Assembly: GCA_013397075.1 (NCBI GenBank)
Contig: VWZS01002739.1
Coordinates: 187,312 to 251,311, forward strand
Origin: Rhabdornis inornatus
Taxonomy: Eukaryota > Chordata > Aves > Passeriformes > Rhabdornithidae
Length of the DNA: 64,000 nt
Direction of reading: 5' to 3'
Position numbers and translations under genes: made by a program. The notes under the pieces are model-generated. The model did not search any database. It was not told where the DNA came from and worked only from the letters and a program-made list of their open reading frames with translations. Shown here one piece after another: positions 12,603-25,380 of the stretch (positions within the stretch are counted from its first letter, which is position 1; every line of letters begins with the position of its first letter).

Positions 12603-13756
12603 CCTTTCTNTTTTTACCTTGCATTACTGGATTTGGTTTCTGTATTTTATTTCCAATCTTTTGAAATAATTTGTGCCAAAATTTCTTGAGTATCTTATTT
12701 CATCTCTAAGTGAAATTATGTCCCACAGTCAATAGAATAATCAGTTTTCTTTTGGTATCCTGAGAGAGATTTTGGTCTTATTTTCTATCTGTTCAACCAA
12801 AAGGTATCTTTCTATGTGCTTTTATCTCTCTACATATATTTTTAATTACTTTACTTGTTCCTCTCCTTAAGATAAAGTTTTGGGACTGCATCAGTTCTGT
12901 ATAACTACCTCTTGTTTATAGGTTAATTCTCTTCCGGACCATTAATTAGTTCCCCAAGAAATCAAATGTTCACTGTTCTCTCTTAAAGTCTTCTAAAGGT
13001 GATTTCTTCTAAACAGTCTCTTACAGTCTGTTATCTTCATTAAATTATGGGGGTTTTTCACTGTTCTGTTCACAGGAATGCTTGCCATGAAGAGCCCTGA
13101 ATACTCAGTTATATATCTGCAGATTATTTCAGTCTTGCTTCCGTCCTCCTTTAGACTTATAAATCTCTTCTTCCATCAGTATTATGTTATCACAGTTTTA
13201 TCTTTTTCTACTCTGATTCGAATGACTTATTTTTCTTCCTTTTTCTGAGGTTGTCATGAAGTTCCAAACCTCACTTTCTTTCTTAGAAACATTTTCTTAA
13301 AATCTTTGTGGAGATGTATAATTTTTGCTCATAGACTAGACCATCATTTGATATTTGCTGTTCTTTTCAGTGACATTTATATTCTTCATTGTATTCACTA
13401 TCATTTCAGTCTCATTCACAAAAAATTCAAGCCTATACATAGATATATTCCACACATTCTACACTTACTAATTTTTAGTGATGAGCTGTTATACTGGTCT
13501 TAGTATTCATTCTTATTTTGTCTATGTTCTAAACCTTAATGAAGAAAGCCAATGAATTCTTTTAATTCCTTCTCTAGAAGTTTCCAGAAATGTTTGTCAC
13601 TTCTATTACTTATAGTATAGTTGTTTATATAGTATATTTTAGGAGGTGCTGATTTTACAGTGTGCTCATTTCTGCATATTGGAACACAAAGTTTTTGGGT
13701 TGTTTTTATAATAATTTTTGAAATGTTACCTTTGATCTACTCCTAAAATGGATTTA

Positions 13757-13757
13757 A

Positions 13758-13789
<32 letters not shown>

Positions 13790-13794
13790 ATATA
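13757..13794. repeat. (TA)n(TG)n microsatellite
   Basis: An alternating TA run passes directly into about ten TG units and then back to TATA. It is a compound dinucleotide repeat, likely polymorphic. Confidence 0.93.
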
Positions 13795-15178
13795 GGTAAT
13801 ACATAATGCATCATCCTAAATTTTGTGGTGTATTCTTTTCCTAAATGAGACTTCTCAGAATTTTAAATCAAGTATTTCAATTAGTTTGAGTTTAAATTTT
13901 GGGTGCACTGAGTTAGATTTAGTTCTTTGGTAAATACCGTACTGTATCAGTAATTTCTTATCTGTAGTTATCTACCGCAGTGATTATTGCAATCCAAACT
14001 TTCTTGTAAAATGGAAATTAATTTAAATCGTAGAGGAGGGTTATGTTTGAAGAAATTTTGTACTGAAGTTGCTTTCTGCTGTGGTTCTGTACATAGAATG
14101 TAGTGTTTTGAGTGATAAAATCAGCAGGATAAAGTGAATCAGTCACCTTATTTCCTCTACGGTAATTTTCCCTTATGGTAACAACCTGGTTGTGAGCAGT
14201 GACTTGGTGGCATGTACAAAGATTAATAGTTGTTAGGAGTATTGTTGGCAGATTATTTGGTCCAACTGCCATGTTTTTTCCATCATCTCTGTCTTACTAT
14301 GCTTGCTGTACAGCTGTGCTTGAATAAATCCTCATGGTAGGCTACTTGTAAGGCAACACTATAAATTAAGTAGAAATTCAAGTACATCACTTAACGGAAG
14401 AATCATGGATCCTTTTTAGTTTAGTGGCACATAACTGTTACACAGTTCTCTTTCATCAGGGTGTGTCTTTACACTGGCCAGACAACAACATGATGCTCTA
14501 AACAAGCAACATAAGAATAATTTTATTATGGATGCTTAGCATTGCTATTGGTCTCTCTACAAAAACAGCATTGATAGTAAAGACGTTTTAAGCCAGATGC
14601 CACGTACTATCAAATCATAGCTTTCTGATTTACTCTCTTGCTCTACAAGCATTGGCATTTAAATTTTTAAATACCAAAGGAAATTGCTAGGCAATACCTA
14701 CTGCTTTTTAGTGTAATTAAACCTTGAGTTATATAGACGTAACTTGAAAACATCACACTAAAATAATTTTGACATTACAGCAAAACAGAAAACTATTTTA
14801 ATTATAAAATTAAATGCTGCAAAGTTTTAATTCAAGCATTCATTGTTAGAAAAGCTAAGCATGTTAGGTGGGAAATTTCTGAACTATTTTTGCAGTCTTG
14901 ATGCTAAAATTGTGCTTTTGTAGTCTCATTGAAGCAGTCTGGTCAGTTAAGTAACATAATCACAGAAATATGGTTTATTTCTTTATAACAAGGCAGGAAT
15001 GAGATAATTGTGTTAATTTATAACTTATGTACATGTCCTGGTTTGTATGCATGTGTACTACTTCAGAAGTATTAGGTTATTATGTTACCTTTTTAGAAAA
15101 CACAGACATGTAGAATGGATGGAAAATGGAAGTGCAAATTACTACGGTTTCATTAGAAATTTAATCCTTATTTTGCAG

Positions 15179-15305
15179 CTGAGTGTGGTGGTCGAATTCA
15201 TGCTGCTACATCAGGGCGCATTTTGTCCCCTGGTTACCCAGCACCATATGACAACAATCTTCATTGCACTTGGATTATTGAAGCAGATCCAGGAAAGACA
15301 ATAAG
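15179..15305 (+). CDS. CSMD3: CSMD3 exon: first half of a CUB domain, probably CUB 8
   Basis: The 127-bp exon encodes the N-terminal half of a CUB module. It opens with ECGGRI, continues SGRILSPGYPAPYDNN and ends HCTWIIEADPGKTI. The two cysteines (ECGG and HCTW) are those expected to form the first CUB disulfide, and the SPGYP and Cys-x-Trp motifs are family hallmarks. Acceptor: TTTTGCAG before 15179; donor: TAAG|GTACAT after 15305. It starts in phase 1 and ends in phase 2; the split serine codon AG|T is completed by the next exon. An open frame starting from an upstream ATG runs through here but uses intron and a different frame. Confidence 0.94.
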
Positions 15306-16833
15306 GTACATGCTTAATTTCAAAATTTATGGTTGACTTCAGTGTTTTATAAATTTTTTATTATTTTCATATTTTTCTACGCAAGTTGCTGGTTTTCATT
15401 GGCATAATCAAGGTATCCTTCTATAGGGTGTTGTATCAGTTTTCCTGGGTTGCTTGCTTGTTCAGGAGTAAAGTCCCTGGATATGGGACAAGATAAGGAG
15501 CATTCAAGGTTCATTTGAGTATTGCCTCACCCAAAAGTTGTCTTTTTCACCAGGACAACACCAGATTCCACAAACCCTGGAATATGTTACAGTGTTAATT
15601 AGTGGTATTAAACAGCTTACATAAGGCTGAACAAGAAGTTTAGGCATCTGCATAATAAAACAATTTCCATGAATCACAGGTAGGAAAAGAATGTTGCATT
15701 CCCCCATCTTCTCCCCAAGACAGCTCTGCCAGGACAGCAAGGCCATCAGTGCCAGGACAAAGCACAGACCCATTATTTGAATTAACATGTTCCCAAATTC
15801 AGCAAAATGGAGAGTTAATCAGTGAAACCACCTAACTGTGACCTGCGCAGGAACTTGACACCTAATTGCTACCATAGCTATAGCACCTTCATACAAAACT
15901 GATGTTGTCTCATGACCCACACTGGGCCCTTAAAAAGTCTGTGGTGGGTTGACATCGTCCCTCCTCAGCAGGATGGGGCAGGCAGAAAATAGCATTAGAA
16001 AAACCCCTTGTGAGTCAAAATAAACTCAGTTTAATAAAACAAAAGCAAAGGTCCATGCATGGAAGCAGAAGAAAACAAAATATTTATTCTCTACTTCCTG
16101 TCGGTAGGTGGTGGCCAGCCACCTCTTCAGGAGCAGGCCTTGATTATGTGTTGCTCTGGAAGACAAAAATAATCACAGAATATTCTGATTTGAAAGGGAC
16201 TCACAGGCAAAGCAACATAATTAAATGAAAAGTTATTCAGTGGGAGGTTTTATTTTGTCTTATAAGATAACATTCCTGAACACCTTAATAAATATAATTC
16301 TTCACCTGAAGATAAATACAGATTATTGTGTTATAGTACAGTTTTATATTTTATGAATTTTAGCAAAAAGCCAATCTATGATATTTTTCTCCTTTAGTAT
16401 AGGAAAGGAAATGTCATGCTGACAGTTCTTGTGCTGTGTGTTCTACTGTCCAGCAGCTGCTACATTTTTTTAAATGCATATAATTCAAGCAAAACAGCAT
16501 TCTTGCTATCCTCATTAGAATAAAAAGAGGAAATTTTTGATGAAATCATAGTTCATATACCTTTAAATATTTATCATAAAAATAAGATAATTTATAGACT
16601 TATTAATTAAGCCTTGATAGCATTTTCTGTCATTCAGACATTTATGAAACAGAACTGCATGACTCTTAAAGGATCAGCTTGTTCAACAGGAAAAATGAAT
16701 AACTTTGCTGAACCACCAGGTCTTCTTCAGTCCTAAACAACATATTAAAACTACAGTTTGGGAATGATTGCTTGGAGTTTCATGCAATTGTGTTTAACGA
16801 GTAATGCACAGTACTTTTACTTTTTCTTTGCAG
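15306..16833 (+). other. CSMD3: CSMD3 intron (1.5 kb)
   Basis: The intron runs from a GTACAT donor to a TTTCTTTGCAG acceptor and contains an antisense LTR fragment near 15940-16060. The stretch 15400-15900 is somewhat GC-richer and not identified; 16200-16800 is AT-rich with nothing recognisable. Confidence 0.85.
15940..16060 (-). mobile_element. Endogenous-retrovirus LTR fragment (3' end), minus strand
   Basis: TGTGGTGGGTTGAC followed by CTCCTCAGCAGGATGGGGCA and later CAGTTTAATAAAAC resembles, in reverse complement, the R-U5 end of a common avian ERV LTR. Read on the minus strand this gives ATTAAA about 90 bases before a ...CCACCACA end. Similarity fades after 16060. The match is from memory, so the exact family is unsure. 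Confidence 0.55.
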
Positions 16834-17036
16834 TCTGCATTTTATTGTTTTTGATACTGAGGTTGCTCATGACATCTTGAAGGTATGGGATGGGCCTGTT
16901 GAGAGCAGCATACTTCTCAAGGAGTGGAGTGGCTCGGCTCTTCCAGAGGATATTCACAGCACTTTCAACTCATTAACATTACAATTTGACAGTGATTTCT
17001 TCATCAGCAAATCAGGCTTCTCCATTCAGTTTTCAA
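16834..17036 (+). CDS. CSMD3: CSMD3 exon: second half of a CUB domain, probably CUB 8
   Basis: The 203-bp exon completes the CUB begun at 15179. It encodes the FDTEVAHDILKVWDGP strand-turn region, SGSALPEDIHSTFNSLTLQF and SDFFISKSGFSIQF. Acid residues at TE, HD and SD fall where calcium-binding CUBs such as those of C1r and C1s carry their Glu-Asp-Asp site, so this domain could bind calcium (inference). It has no cysteine, so the second classical CUB disulfide is absent. Acceptor: TTTCTTTGCAG before 16834; donor: TCAA|GTATGT after 17036. It starts in phase 2 and ends in phase 1. Confidence 0.94.
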
Positions 17037-20000
17037 GTATGTAAATATTTTTCTTCTCAAATATAATAATTTCATACCCTATTTATATACACTGTTCCTA
17101 TACTTATTAACTTTCTCAACTCTTTTGCAACTTCCTCAATCTTTAGAATAAAAGAGATTATATTATTTTAGGTATGTTATGTGTTTATGCAAATGGCTAG
17201 AACTAGGGAGAAATTTTGGATTTACTTTGAATGTTTTAGGATTTTTATTCCTTGTTTTCCACAGCAACCACATACCTAGCGTTATCTAATTAGCATTACT
17301 TAACGAGTCAAAATGGGTCTGTACATACAGAACTTTTCTTCTGCACCAATAGTTTTAAATATTCCCACCAGTCTTACCTAACAATGTATTATTTCATGTT
17401 CGTGGTTTATGTTGGTTAGATTTTTCTTTTCTCAAAACATTGGCCATGTGATGCATGGTTTTTATGACCTAAACATTCTCTAAGAATACAAGACACCTTA
17501 CCATATTGAAATACACTTAAAAATTTACTATTAAACTTATCAAATTGATATTTAGGTATAAAGCGAATATTCTCTTTTTATAGAGAAGTTATGCTCAATA
17601 TTGTAGAAGTGATCAGCATTTTAAAACTGGGTATGTAGAGTTTTTTTATGTTATTTTGACCTACAGGCTGGGGGTAGGACCCAGGAGACTGAATCTTTGA
17701 TTCAGTCATTGCATCCTTATAAGTCTAAGTATAATGTATGTATTTCTCATCAAGACATAGGAAAATTATGAATTAATGTGTGTGAGTTATTCAGAAGTAA
17801 AGGGCTCTAATCAGCTTTCTGTCAGTATTATTTGCATGAAAATGTAAACTTGGGGTTTTTCTAGTCTCTAAGTCTCTAATGCATTTTACATTTACCTATT
17901 TACTTCATTTTCCTGTATTTTTCTGAATGCTGTATCTGCCTCCCCCAAAACACTCTTTCATCACCCTACAAAAAACTAGTTAAAAGCATATAAAATGAAT
18001 TAAAAACAAAGAGAAGAATAAATGTTTCTAAAGTTTCTAACCATTGTTCTACAGAATATGCTGCTTTTAATTTTTTTTTTTAAAAAACAATATAAGCTTT
18101 ACATTTGTGGAAATAAAAGTTGTTTTGTTTTTTTTTTTCCTGTCAGGATTAGCAAACACATTTAAGGTTGTATTATATGAAAATAACTATGCACAGATTT
18201 TGAAGGGACAGAAATGTTTAAGCAGTTCAGTTTGCCAACACGTTCCTTTATCTTCAGTGGCACTAAGAGCAAGTAGAAGATTATTGCTTTAAGAGAGAAT
18301 AACTGATTTTCCCGTCCTAGTATATTATCTGATGAATGCATTGAGTGATCATGCTGACAGTTGCAGAGTATGTTTTACTGGAATTAATTGGAATTAGTGA
18401 TGAAGAGCTGAGAGCTCAAGTATAGGGAAAATAGTTTCATTCACTCTGCTTGACAAGTGGAATGTGGTTTTTTTAATTGAAAGGAGTGAAAAATAAGATT
18501 TAAGGAATATGTTAATGTTTAGTTATTTAATCTAAAAATCAGTCTAGTTTATTTAGTCTTCTTGAGGCAATGAGCAGACCACTGTGGCCTTGAACTGTAA
18601 AGGATTTAAAGTAATTAATCTATGGCTAAGTGGGAATCTTTACATGCTTTAGTATTCATCATGTGTTCAAACTTATAGCAAAGCTGCACAGAATGTTGAC
18701 ATTTCAGTACTTTAGTAGCTTGTATATCTATATAAAAGATTTCTGAATTTCTGAAAGTTTTGGGTTTTTTTTCCTTTTTTTTTTTTTGTAATTGCAGAAG
18801 ATGTAGACATTTTGTTACAAGTTCTATGAAGGTAATTAGTGAAGTTTTTTGGCTTTGTGTAATGTGAAGGATTTTCAAGTGGTGCATCTAAATGAGTATT
18901 TCATTTAACTCTTAATTATAACTGAGGAAGTAAATTTCAGGTTCAGAATTGCACAGAATTCGAAAACCTTTAGTAATACAGGTTCTGTACTGGATTATGC
19001 AATTGGAATGAGTGTCTGCATCTGTGAACAGTGCTTTATGGGATCAGATAAAAGATATACATTTCAGGATATCAGGACAAATGAGCAACTTAAAACATAA
19101 AAGTGCTTATTTTCATCTGGAGAATTTGTTTCACTGTGCTGTGAATGTGCTAATTAGTCTCTATACTTTGCACTCTGGAACATCATAACAATGTCTGACT
19201 AAAAAAGATGTGCTGTGAAAGGGTAATGTAAGGTAGATCAGAAAATATCACTTATAAATTACTTACTGTTGATTGTAAATGTAATTAGAGGTATTTTAAT
19301 TGAAAAAAATATATAATTGGCTGAATCTCACAAAATGTTTGAACATTGAAGTGCCCTGTCTTGACCACTCAGCTCAGCATGTAGAACATGAGGACATGAA
19401 CTGACAAGAGTGATTATTATAATTGTAATCAGCCCAGTGCTTTTCATTAAAACCTAATTACCATTTAGTTGTCCATAAAAGGACAAAAAATGAACTCCAG
19501 TGTACAAAACTGACCTATACTCTGGGAGTTAAATACATTTAAGCTATGTATTACAAGTCAGGGCTGTCTACCAATTCTTTCTGGAAAAAGGGTACAGGCA
19601 GATTTGGTATTTGGCTTCTTTATTGCAAAGAAAATTACTGGCAGCAAAAACTTCTTTCGTAAGTTAATCATTAAAAAGTGCTATCTAACCTAGCTTAATT
19701 CTGTCCTACATATCTAAGGTAAAGGGGATAAATTTCCATCCAAAGTTGCATTTTTCTTCTTATCAGCTACAGGTCTAGATATACTAATAGTAATTTTCAA
19801 ACTTCTGAATGTTTAAGGCAGATGAAAAGAATCCTATCTGTCTTCTCACAGGTGTCTAGTTTCCTTTGAGATGCCATAAAGTATCCTGGCTAGTCTCCAT
19901 CTGTCCCTGCAGAAGGTCACACAACCATAAGTACTCTCTCCTATCTTGCCGTCCTATGCTGACACCTTGGATATGATAAGGCATCTGAAATGAGACTGGT

Positions 20001-23000
20001 CACCTGTGTTGAAGCAGCTCAATCTTGCCCTGAATGTTTAATCTCCATTTATTCTAGACTTCTGAAAGCACTTGGATCCCATGCTAATGGGTCTATTGTT
20101 TTATTGACCTGAATTTTATTTTATTGAGAGTTTTTATTTCAAACTGTATAATTGTTTTGCTTAATATTTACCAAAAACAATAGAAGTGACAAATGATAGA
20201 AACAGCACTGGCGGTTTCTAGTCATATCGTCATTCTTACAGGCTCTGATACCTTTCGTTTAAAAATACCTAATATTACAGTCTACCCTTTTTTTCTTCAG
20301 GTAAATTCTCAGCTGTTGTAACTTCAGAGAACTGTATAATTTTCTTCAAGTAAATGGTGAATTTATAGTTCTTTAGCTGGTTTTACAGATTTTGGTCCTC
20401 AAGGCAAATAATACATCAAAGGATTTTATTCACACTCTCCTTAAAATAATACATAAATAAATAAATAAATTTGGAGAGATCTGGCTTTTCTAGAGTCAAA
20501 CCTATCTATGATAATTTTCTATGCCTATCCTGCTTCTGCAGCATTGTAAATTTCTCTTAGTTATAGTATTGTGTAAATGTACACTTTAATTAAAAATGTG
20601 CTGATCTCTGCTTCCATACAAGCAAAGATGTTAATTTTTTTTGTTAGTATAAAACTAATATCAAGATGCTAATAAAGTAGCTAAGCACTTTTTCTCAATT
20701 TATTGTAATGTTTCTGTCTTATTAGAAGAACTTTGGACGCTGATATTATTAAAAGCGAAGATACAAAACCAAGGCATTTGTATAATTGGTTTAGTTCACT
20801 TTTTCTGTTTGCATGGTTTCTCAATATTTTTCAATTTTGCTCTTGAAGTATATGCAGAGATAAGCAATGATGACTAAAGATGCCTGACTAAATCTTTAAC
20901 TTAGCAAAACAAGTCACCAATCATGATAATACAAGTAAGCAACTTACGCTAATTTTAATTACAACAATTATTTGGAAATTATTCTGTCAGATGTTGACAC
21001 ATCTGTTGACAATTTGCTTCCTCTGGCCAAAGCATAACTATCAGCTGTTTGGTTGTTCCTAATGGCACTGGGCTTAATATGACAAATCTGTTTAAGCAAT
21101 GATTTCTGCTTTTGTCTAGCTTTGCAATTACATGTGATCATTTGTCTGCAGCAACTTTTACAGTAACTGTGTCACCTATCTTGAACTGAGTACTGTTGTC
21201 TTGAAAATTGTTACTTTACTGAAATATCTTTTAATCATATGCCTAATGGCCAAATTTGCCACATTTAAGTAGTATAAATACTTCCAGACATAATCTTCAC
21301 TGCTAGAATTCATCATGCAATTGTTCCAGATTGATTCACAATTAAATTTTTGGGGAAAAGGGTCTAGCACAATTTTTTTTTTAAAAAGAAATTTGCATTG
21401 CATAATGCATAATCACATATCTGCCTTACTAACTAAATAAATTTTGGGTTCAATAAAAATGAAATGCATTAAGACAACCCTTCTTAAAACAAAAATAAAA
21501 AGACACAAGAATTCAACACTTTTCAACTCTGTAACCTAATAATTTCACAGTTCAGTGTCTTTTGCTCTCTGATAAATGTTGCATTTCATGCTCACAATAA
21601 CATGGTGATGAAAACATGGTCACTAAATTGTCATTGTACTTCTATCCATCATCTAATCCATACCCTGGGGAAGGCATCCTCAACCCAATAGAAGGTAGCA
21701 GTTCTTCATTTGGTTCCTGTGGAACTAAGCAAAAATGAATCTTGTGGGTTACTTTGGTGGTTATCTCTAAACTTATGAGCTTTTGTACTCCAGACTTTAT
21801 TAAAGAGGCTGCATTGTCATTTGGGTTACTTTTTTCTTTACATTCTTGGACAATACGTGACATTTAAATATGTTGCTGATGCTAATTTGCACAGTACTTA
21901 GTCTGTACATTTACATGTTATGTGAGTTACTTTTTGGAGAACAAACATTATTCTTTGACATTTCACAATGTTAGTCTGAAATCGCTGCAAATCCATGTGA
22001 GTCTCAGCTTTGATATGCAAAATTTCTTTTCAAGCTCATTATTATGCAAGCATAATGCATTAAACGGGAACTTGTGCAATTTAAAAGCCTGGAAATGTCT
22101 ATATTGTTTTCTTAACCATGTGGACTAGAAATAAAATGGTGTCTGTGGCACAACACCACAACAAAATGGCTTACATGATTGTTACCACAGACATAATGAA
22201 AATTATAGGGATGAAGGTGATGTTTTCATTTCCTTGAGGTACAAGAGAATACAAACTAAAAAAANCAAAAATCTAACCTTTTGCTCACAGGTCTACAGAC
22301 ATGCAAATACACAGTGTCATATTCTCAAAAGCAGTCTCTATTGATTTTCAATTCAATTTTAAATCAACTTTGAAATATAATTTGAGGACCAAATACAAAA
22401 TAAAATCAAAAATGGGATTGTCAGATTCTTAAATTAGAATCAGCGAGGCTTAACACAGTGGCTGTCTAGTTATAGAGATCTTAAAACTTCATGGCAATCT
22501 GTGGTTTTCCCAGCTGTCTGTTCTTCTGGAAGCTACCTCCAAGTTCCATCTTTAATACACACAGAAGCTTCTTCTGCTCTGAGCAGATGAAACAGTAAGA
22601 GATGGGAAATCTGTACAGAGAATCTCTATAACCCACTGAGTATCATCTAAGCTTAAGGCTTAGAGCACATATGCAAGAGCTGAAAAGCAGCAATTACTTA
22701 TTTTCCAGTTTAGTGGCATTCACATCTTGCCTCCTGGCTATGCCATTTTAGGAATCTAATTTTTCTCAGGCATTTTTAAAAAGTCTAACTATGTAATTCA
22801 GTTTGGTTTTGCATCCTTGAGCCTACACAGTAGTTATTGATTTCCTTGCTTTACAGTGTATATGTTTTACTTCCTAAATGTTATAAAAAAGTGCAGAGAT
22901 AGAAATAAGGTGATTTTTAATTTCTGGATTACTTAGAGATGCGTATGACCTCTATACCCTTCAGATACTTGAAAATTGCCAAATGAAGAAATATTAGACT

Positions 23001-25188
23001 TGTAATTTTCATGCAGTTACAGAATCTCTTGGGATTCTTGAGAAGTAAAACAGCTTGGAAAGAAAGCAAGTTGAAAAGTTGACAGTCTGTCTAAATGTTC
23101 ACTTTACTAGACGACATGTCAGTGTTTAAATGTTTGGTGTTCTATTTAATTAGGATCAAGCATATTTGGCAGAATAAAAAGGTTGTTGGTTTCAAATACA
23201 TAAAATAACTTCTGAGGCTGCAAGACCAAAAGTGTCAAGAAAATTTTGGTGTTTAATAAATATCTGTGATAATTTTTAAAATTTAGAACTTTTTATATGA
23301 GAAATGGAGATTAACAGTGAAATTAATATTAGAAGGCATCAGTCCTTTCTAACTGATGGATCCTTGACACAGTTAAAATGAGAAAAGTGTTGTTTGCCGA
23401 GATATTATATAGCATAACCTTTAAAAAGAAAATTAATCTATTCAGAGATATGTTTAAAAAAAGACAGCAATTAATGACATAGGCTTCTGCTCATTTATTT
23501 GGAAGAATTGCAAGTCTTTAACAGATATGCACAAGAGCAATCCATTGTTCAGAGCTGTTGTTGTCTGTCAAATCAAGAAAACTTCTCTGAGATCATGGCC
23601 ATGCTTTCATTCCCTTGTGGCCAAACATACTTTTAGTAAACTGTGCTACTATGAGGTGTCACATAAGTTGTCAGAGTGGTGCCTGGGGAATCCTTACACA
23701 GTACTCATTAGTACTGACAGCTATTATTTTAATTCCTAGTGGAAAAAAAAGTCCACCACGGTTAAAGACCTACCATATCTTCTATTTCACTTACATATAA
23801 GAATGATCCAAAGTATGAGATCTATTGTTTTGAAATAGAAACAAGAAAAAAAACTGTGAATAATAAAATGTCAAACAAAGTTTCTGTGTTTTTAAGTGTG
23901 TTAATTATAATAATCCACAAATTCTCCCATAAAGATGTTTTACAATTTCTGTGATTTATCTTTGACCACCTACTTGCTAGAACATGCATAAAACCAACTT
24001 AAGAGTCTGAAATTGTTGTTTCTTATTTCACTATTTTTTCTTTATACCTTTCTCTCTTCTGAAAATTTGCAACACAGAGAAAATCAAAACTGTTTTCTAG
24101 TTGTATTACCTGGCAGTTGTTTCAAGTTTGCAAATGTTTAGCTGTTCTTGTTGTTTCTTACAGTGGTGTACTTTTTTGGTGTGAACAGAAGGAGTAGATG
24201 CAGCTGTTAAGTCAGAAAATTAATTATTATGGTTGGGAAGGTTGCATACTGGTGGTAGACACCAGTACCATTAATGGCAACTGTGACATAACTGGATTTA
24301 TGACTTCTTATTTTGGTTTTTGCTCACATTTGTAGTCAGTTCTTTGACTGACTCCAAAAAGATGTTTGGGTAAGGACTGGTAGGAGAGAGAATGCAATTC
24401 AGTAGGGACAGTCTCCAGAGATTAACCTCCTTTTCTTTGGAAGGCTACAAAGTTTATTGCAACTCAGGATGTCTGAATACCTGAAGCCAGTAGAAGAGAA
24501 CCCAAAGCCAGAAGAGACCTGGCATCTTCCAGAAATCCATAGTAGATGTAGATTTGTGTATCCACTTTCTGAGTGATTATTTGCTTTAAGTCATACCATA
24601 CTGATTGCTCTGCTTAATTTAACGTTGCTTTTTAAATAATTTATTCTTTTAGAAAGCAAAACCCATATCCAGCTACCAAAGACTGATCATAAATGAGATA
24701 TTTTGCTAAGATTCAGTTTAAATGATCTCTAAGAAGTTTGTTTCTTGCCCCTGAAATGAAAACTTCAGGGCTGAATAAAATGCTGTTTGATTTAGCCAGA
24801 TGGGTAAAGAGCATTTGCATGCTGCAGGATAGGAGGACTATAAAACAATATTATTTATTACATGATACTAACCGTATTGTCCAAAAGGCAGTAAATCTGT
24901 TTTGATAACCGGAATATTAGAGTGAGGAGTTACTAGTCCTTTTGATGTGTTAACTGGACGAAATCAGTACATATTTTATACTAAAGATACTGGCAGGAAG
25001 TCAACATAATAATTATGTATCTGTGGGCAGATTTTTGTAAAAGTAAAGAAACAAAATGCCTTCCCGCATTACCTGAAGAGTAAGTAATACTATCTCTGGT
25101 TGGAATGCTAATGTGAATGTGTTGTACATTTAATTATGCAGGGTAAGTACCTATACCTTACATCTTTTATTTCATCATTCCCTTGCAG
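17037..25188 (+). other. CSMD3: CSMD3 intron (8.2 kb)
   Basis: This is the largest internal intron in the window, from a GTATGT donor to a CCCTTGCAG acceptor. It is AT-rich throughout, with poly-T runs near 18070-18140 and 18770, an AATA repeat at 20454 and an ambiguous base at 22265. I see no recognisable mobile element, coding exon or RNA gene. Short open frames, such as one near 21642-21863 on the minus strand, have no domain signature. Confidence 0.85.
20454..20470. repeat. (AATA)n short microsatellite
   Basis: Four AATA units stand in tandem in AT-rich intron. Confidence 0.8.
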
Positions 25189-25380
25189 CGTCCATTGCAT
25201 CAACTTGTAACGATCCTGGGACACCGCAGAATGGCACTAGATACGGAGACAGCAGGGAACCCGGAGACACCATCACCTTCCAGTGTGACCCAGGCTATCA
25301 GCTGCAAGGGCAGGCTAAAATTACATGTGTGCAACTGAATAACCGATTCTTTTGGCAACCTGATCCCCCTACATGCATAG
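25189..25380 (+). CDS. CSMD3: CSMD3 exon: complete Sushi domain, probably Sushi 8
   Basis: The 192-bp exon encodes a full Sushi module: TCNDPGTPQNGTRYGD, then TFQCDPGYQLQG, ITCVQL and FWQPDPPTCI. All four cysteines, the C.PGY motif and the tryptophan before the last cysteine are present. NGTR is a possible N-glycosylation site. Acceptor: CCCTTGCAG before 25189; donor: ATAG|GTATTA after 25380. Phase 1 at both ends means skipping it would keep frame and remove exactly one domain. It has no ATG in the right place, so a search for open frames from ATG misses it. Confidence 0.95.

Larger units (their letters stand above)
10769..15178 (+). other. CSMD3: CSMD3 intron (4.4 kb)
   Basis: The intron runs from a GTAATA donor to a TTTTGCAG acceptor. 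Its main content is a long pyrimidine-rich stretch of about 11.1-13.6 kb containing a 39-base poly-T run and an ambiguous base, then a TA/TG microsatellite at 13757. The remainder, 13.8-15.2 kb, is AT-rich with nothing recognisable. Confidence 0.85.

Noticed and set aside
18100..18292. Possible extra exon after the T-rich CTGTCAG at about 18147
   Set aside because: The following sequence lacks CUB or Sushi motifs, and the flanking exons already join in frame without it.
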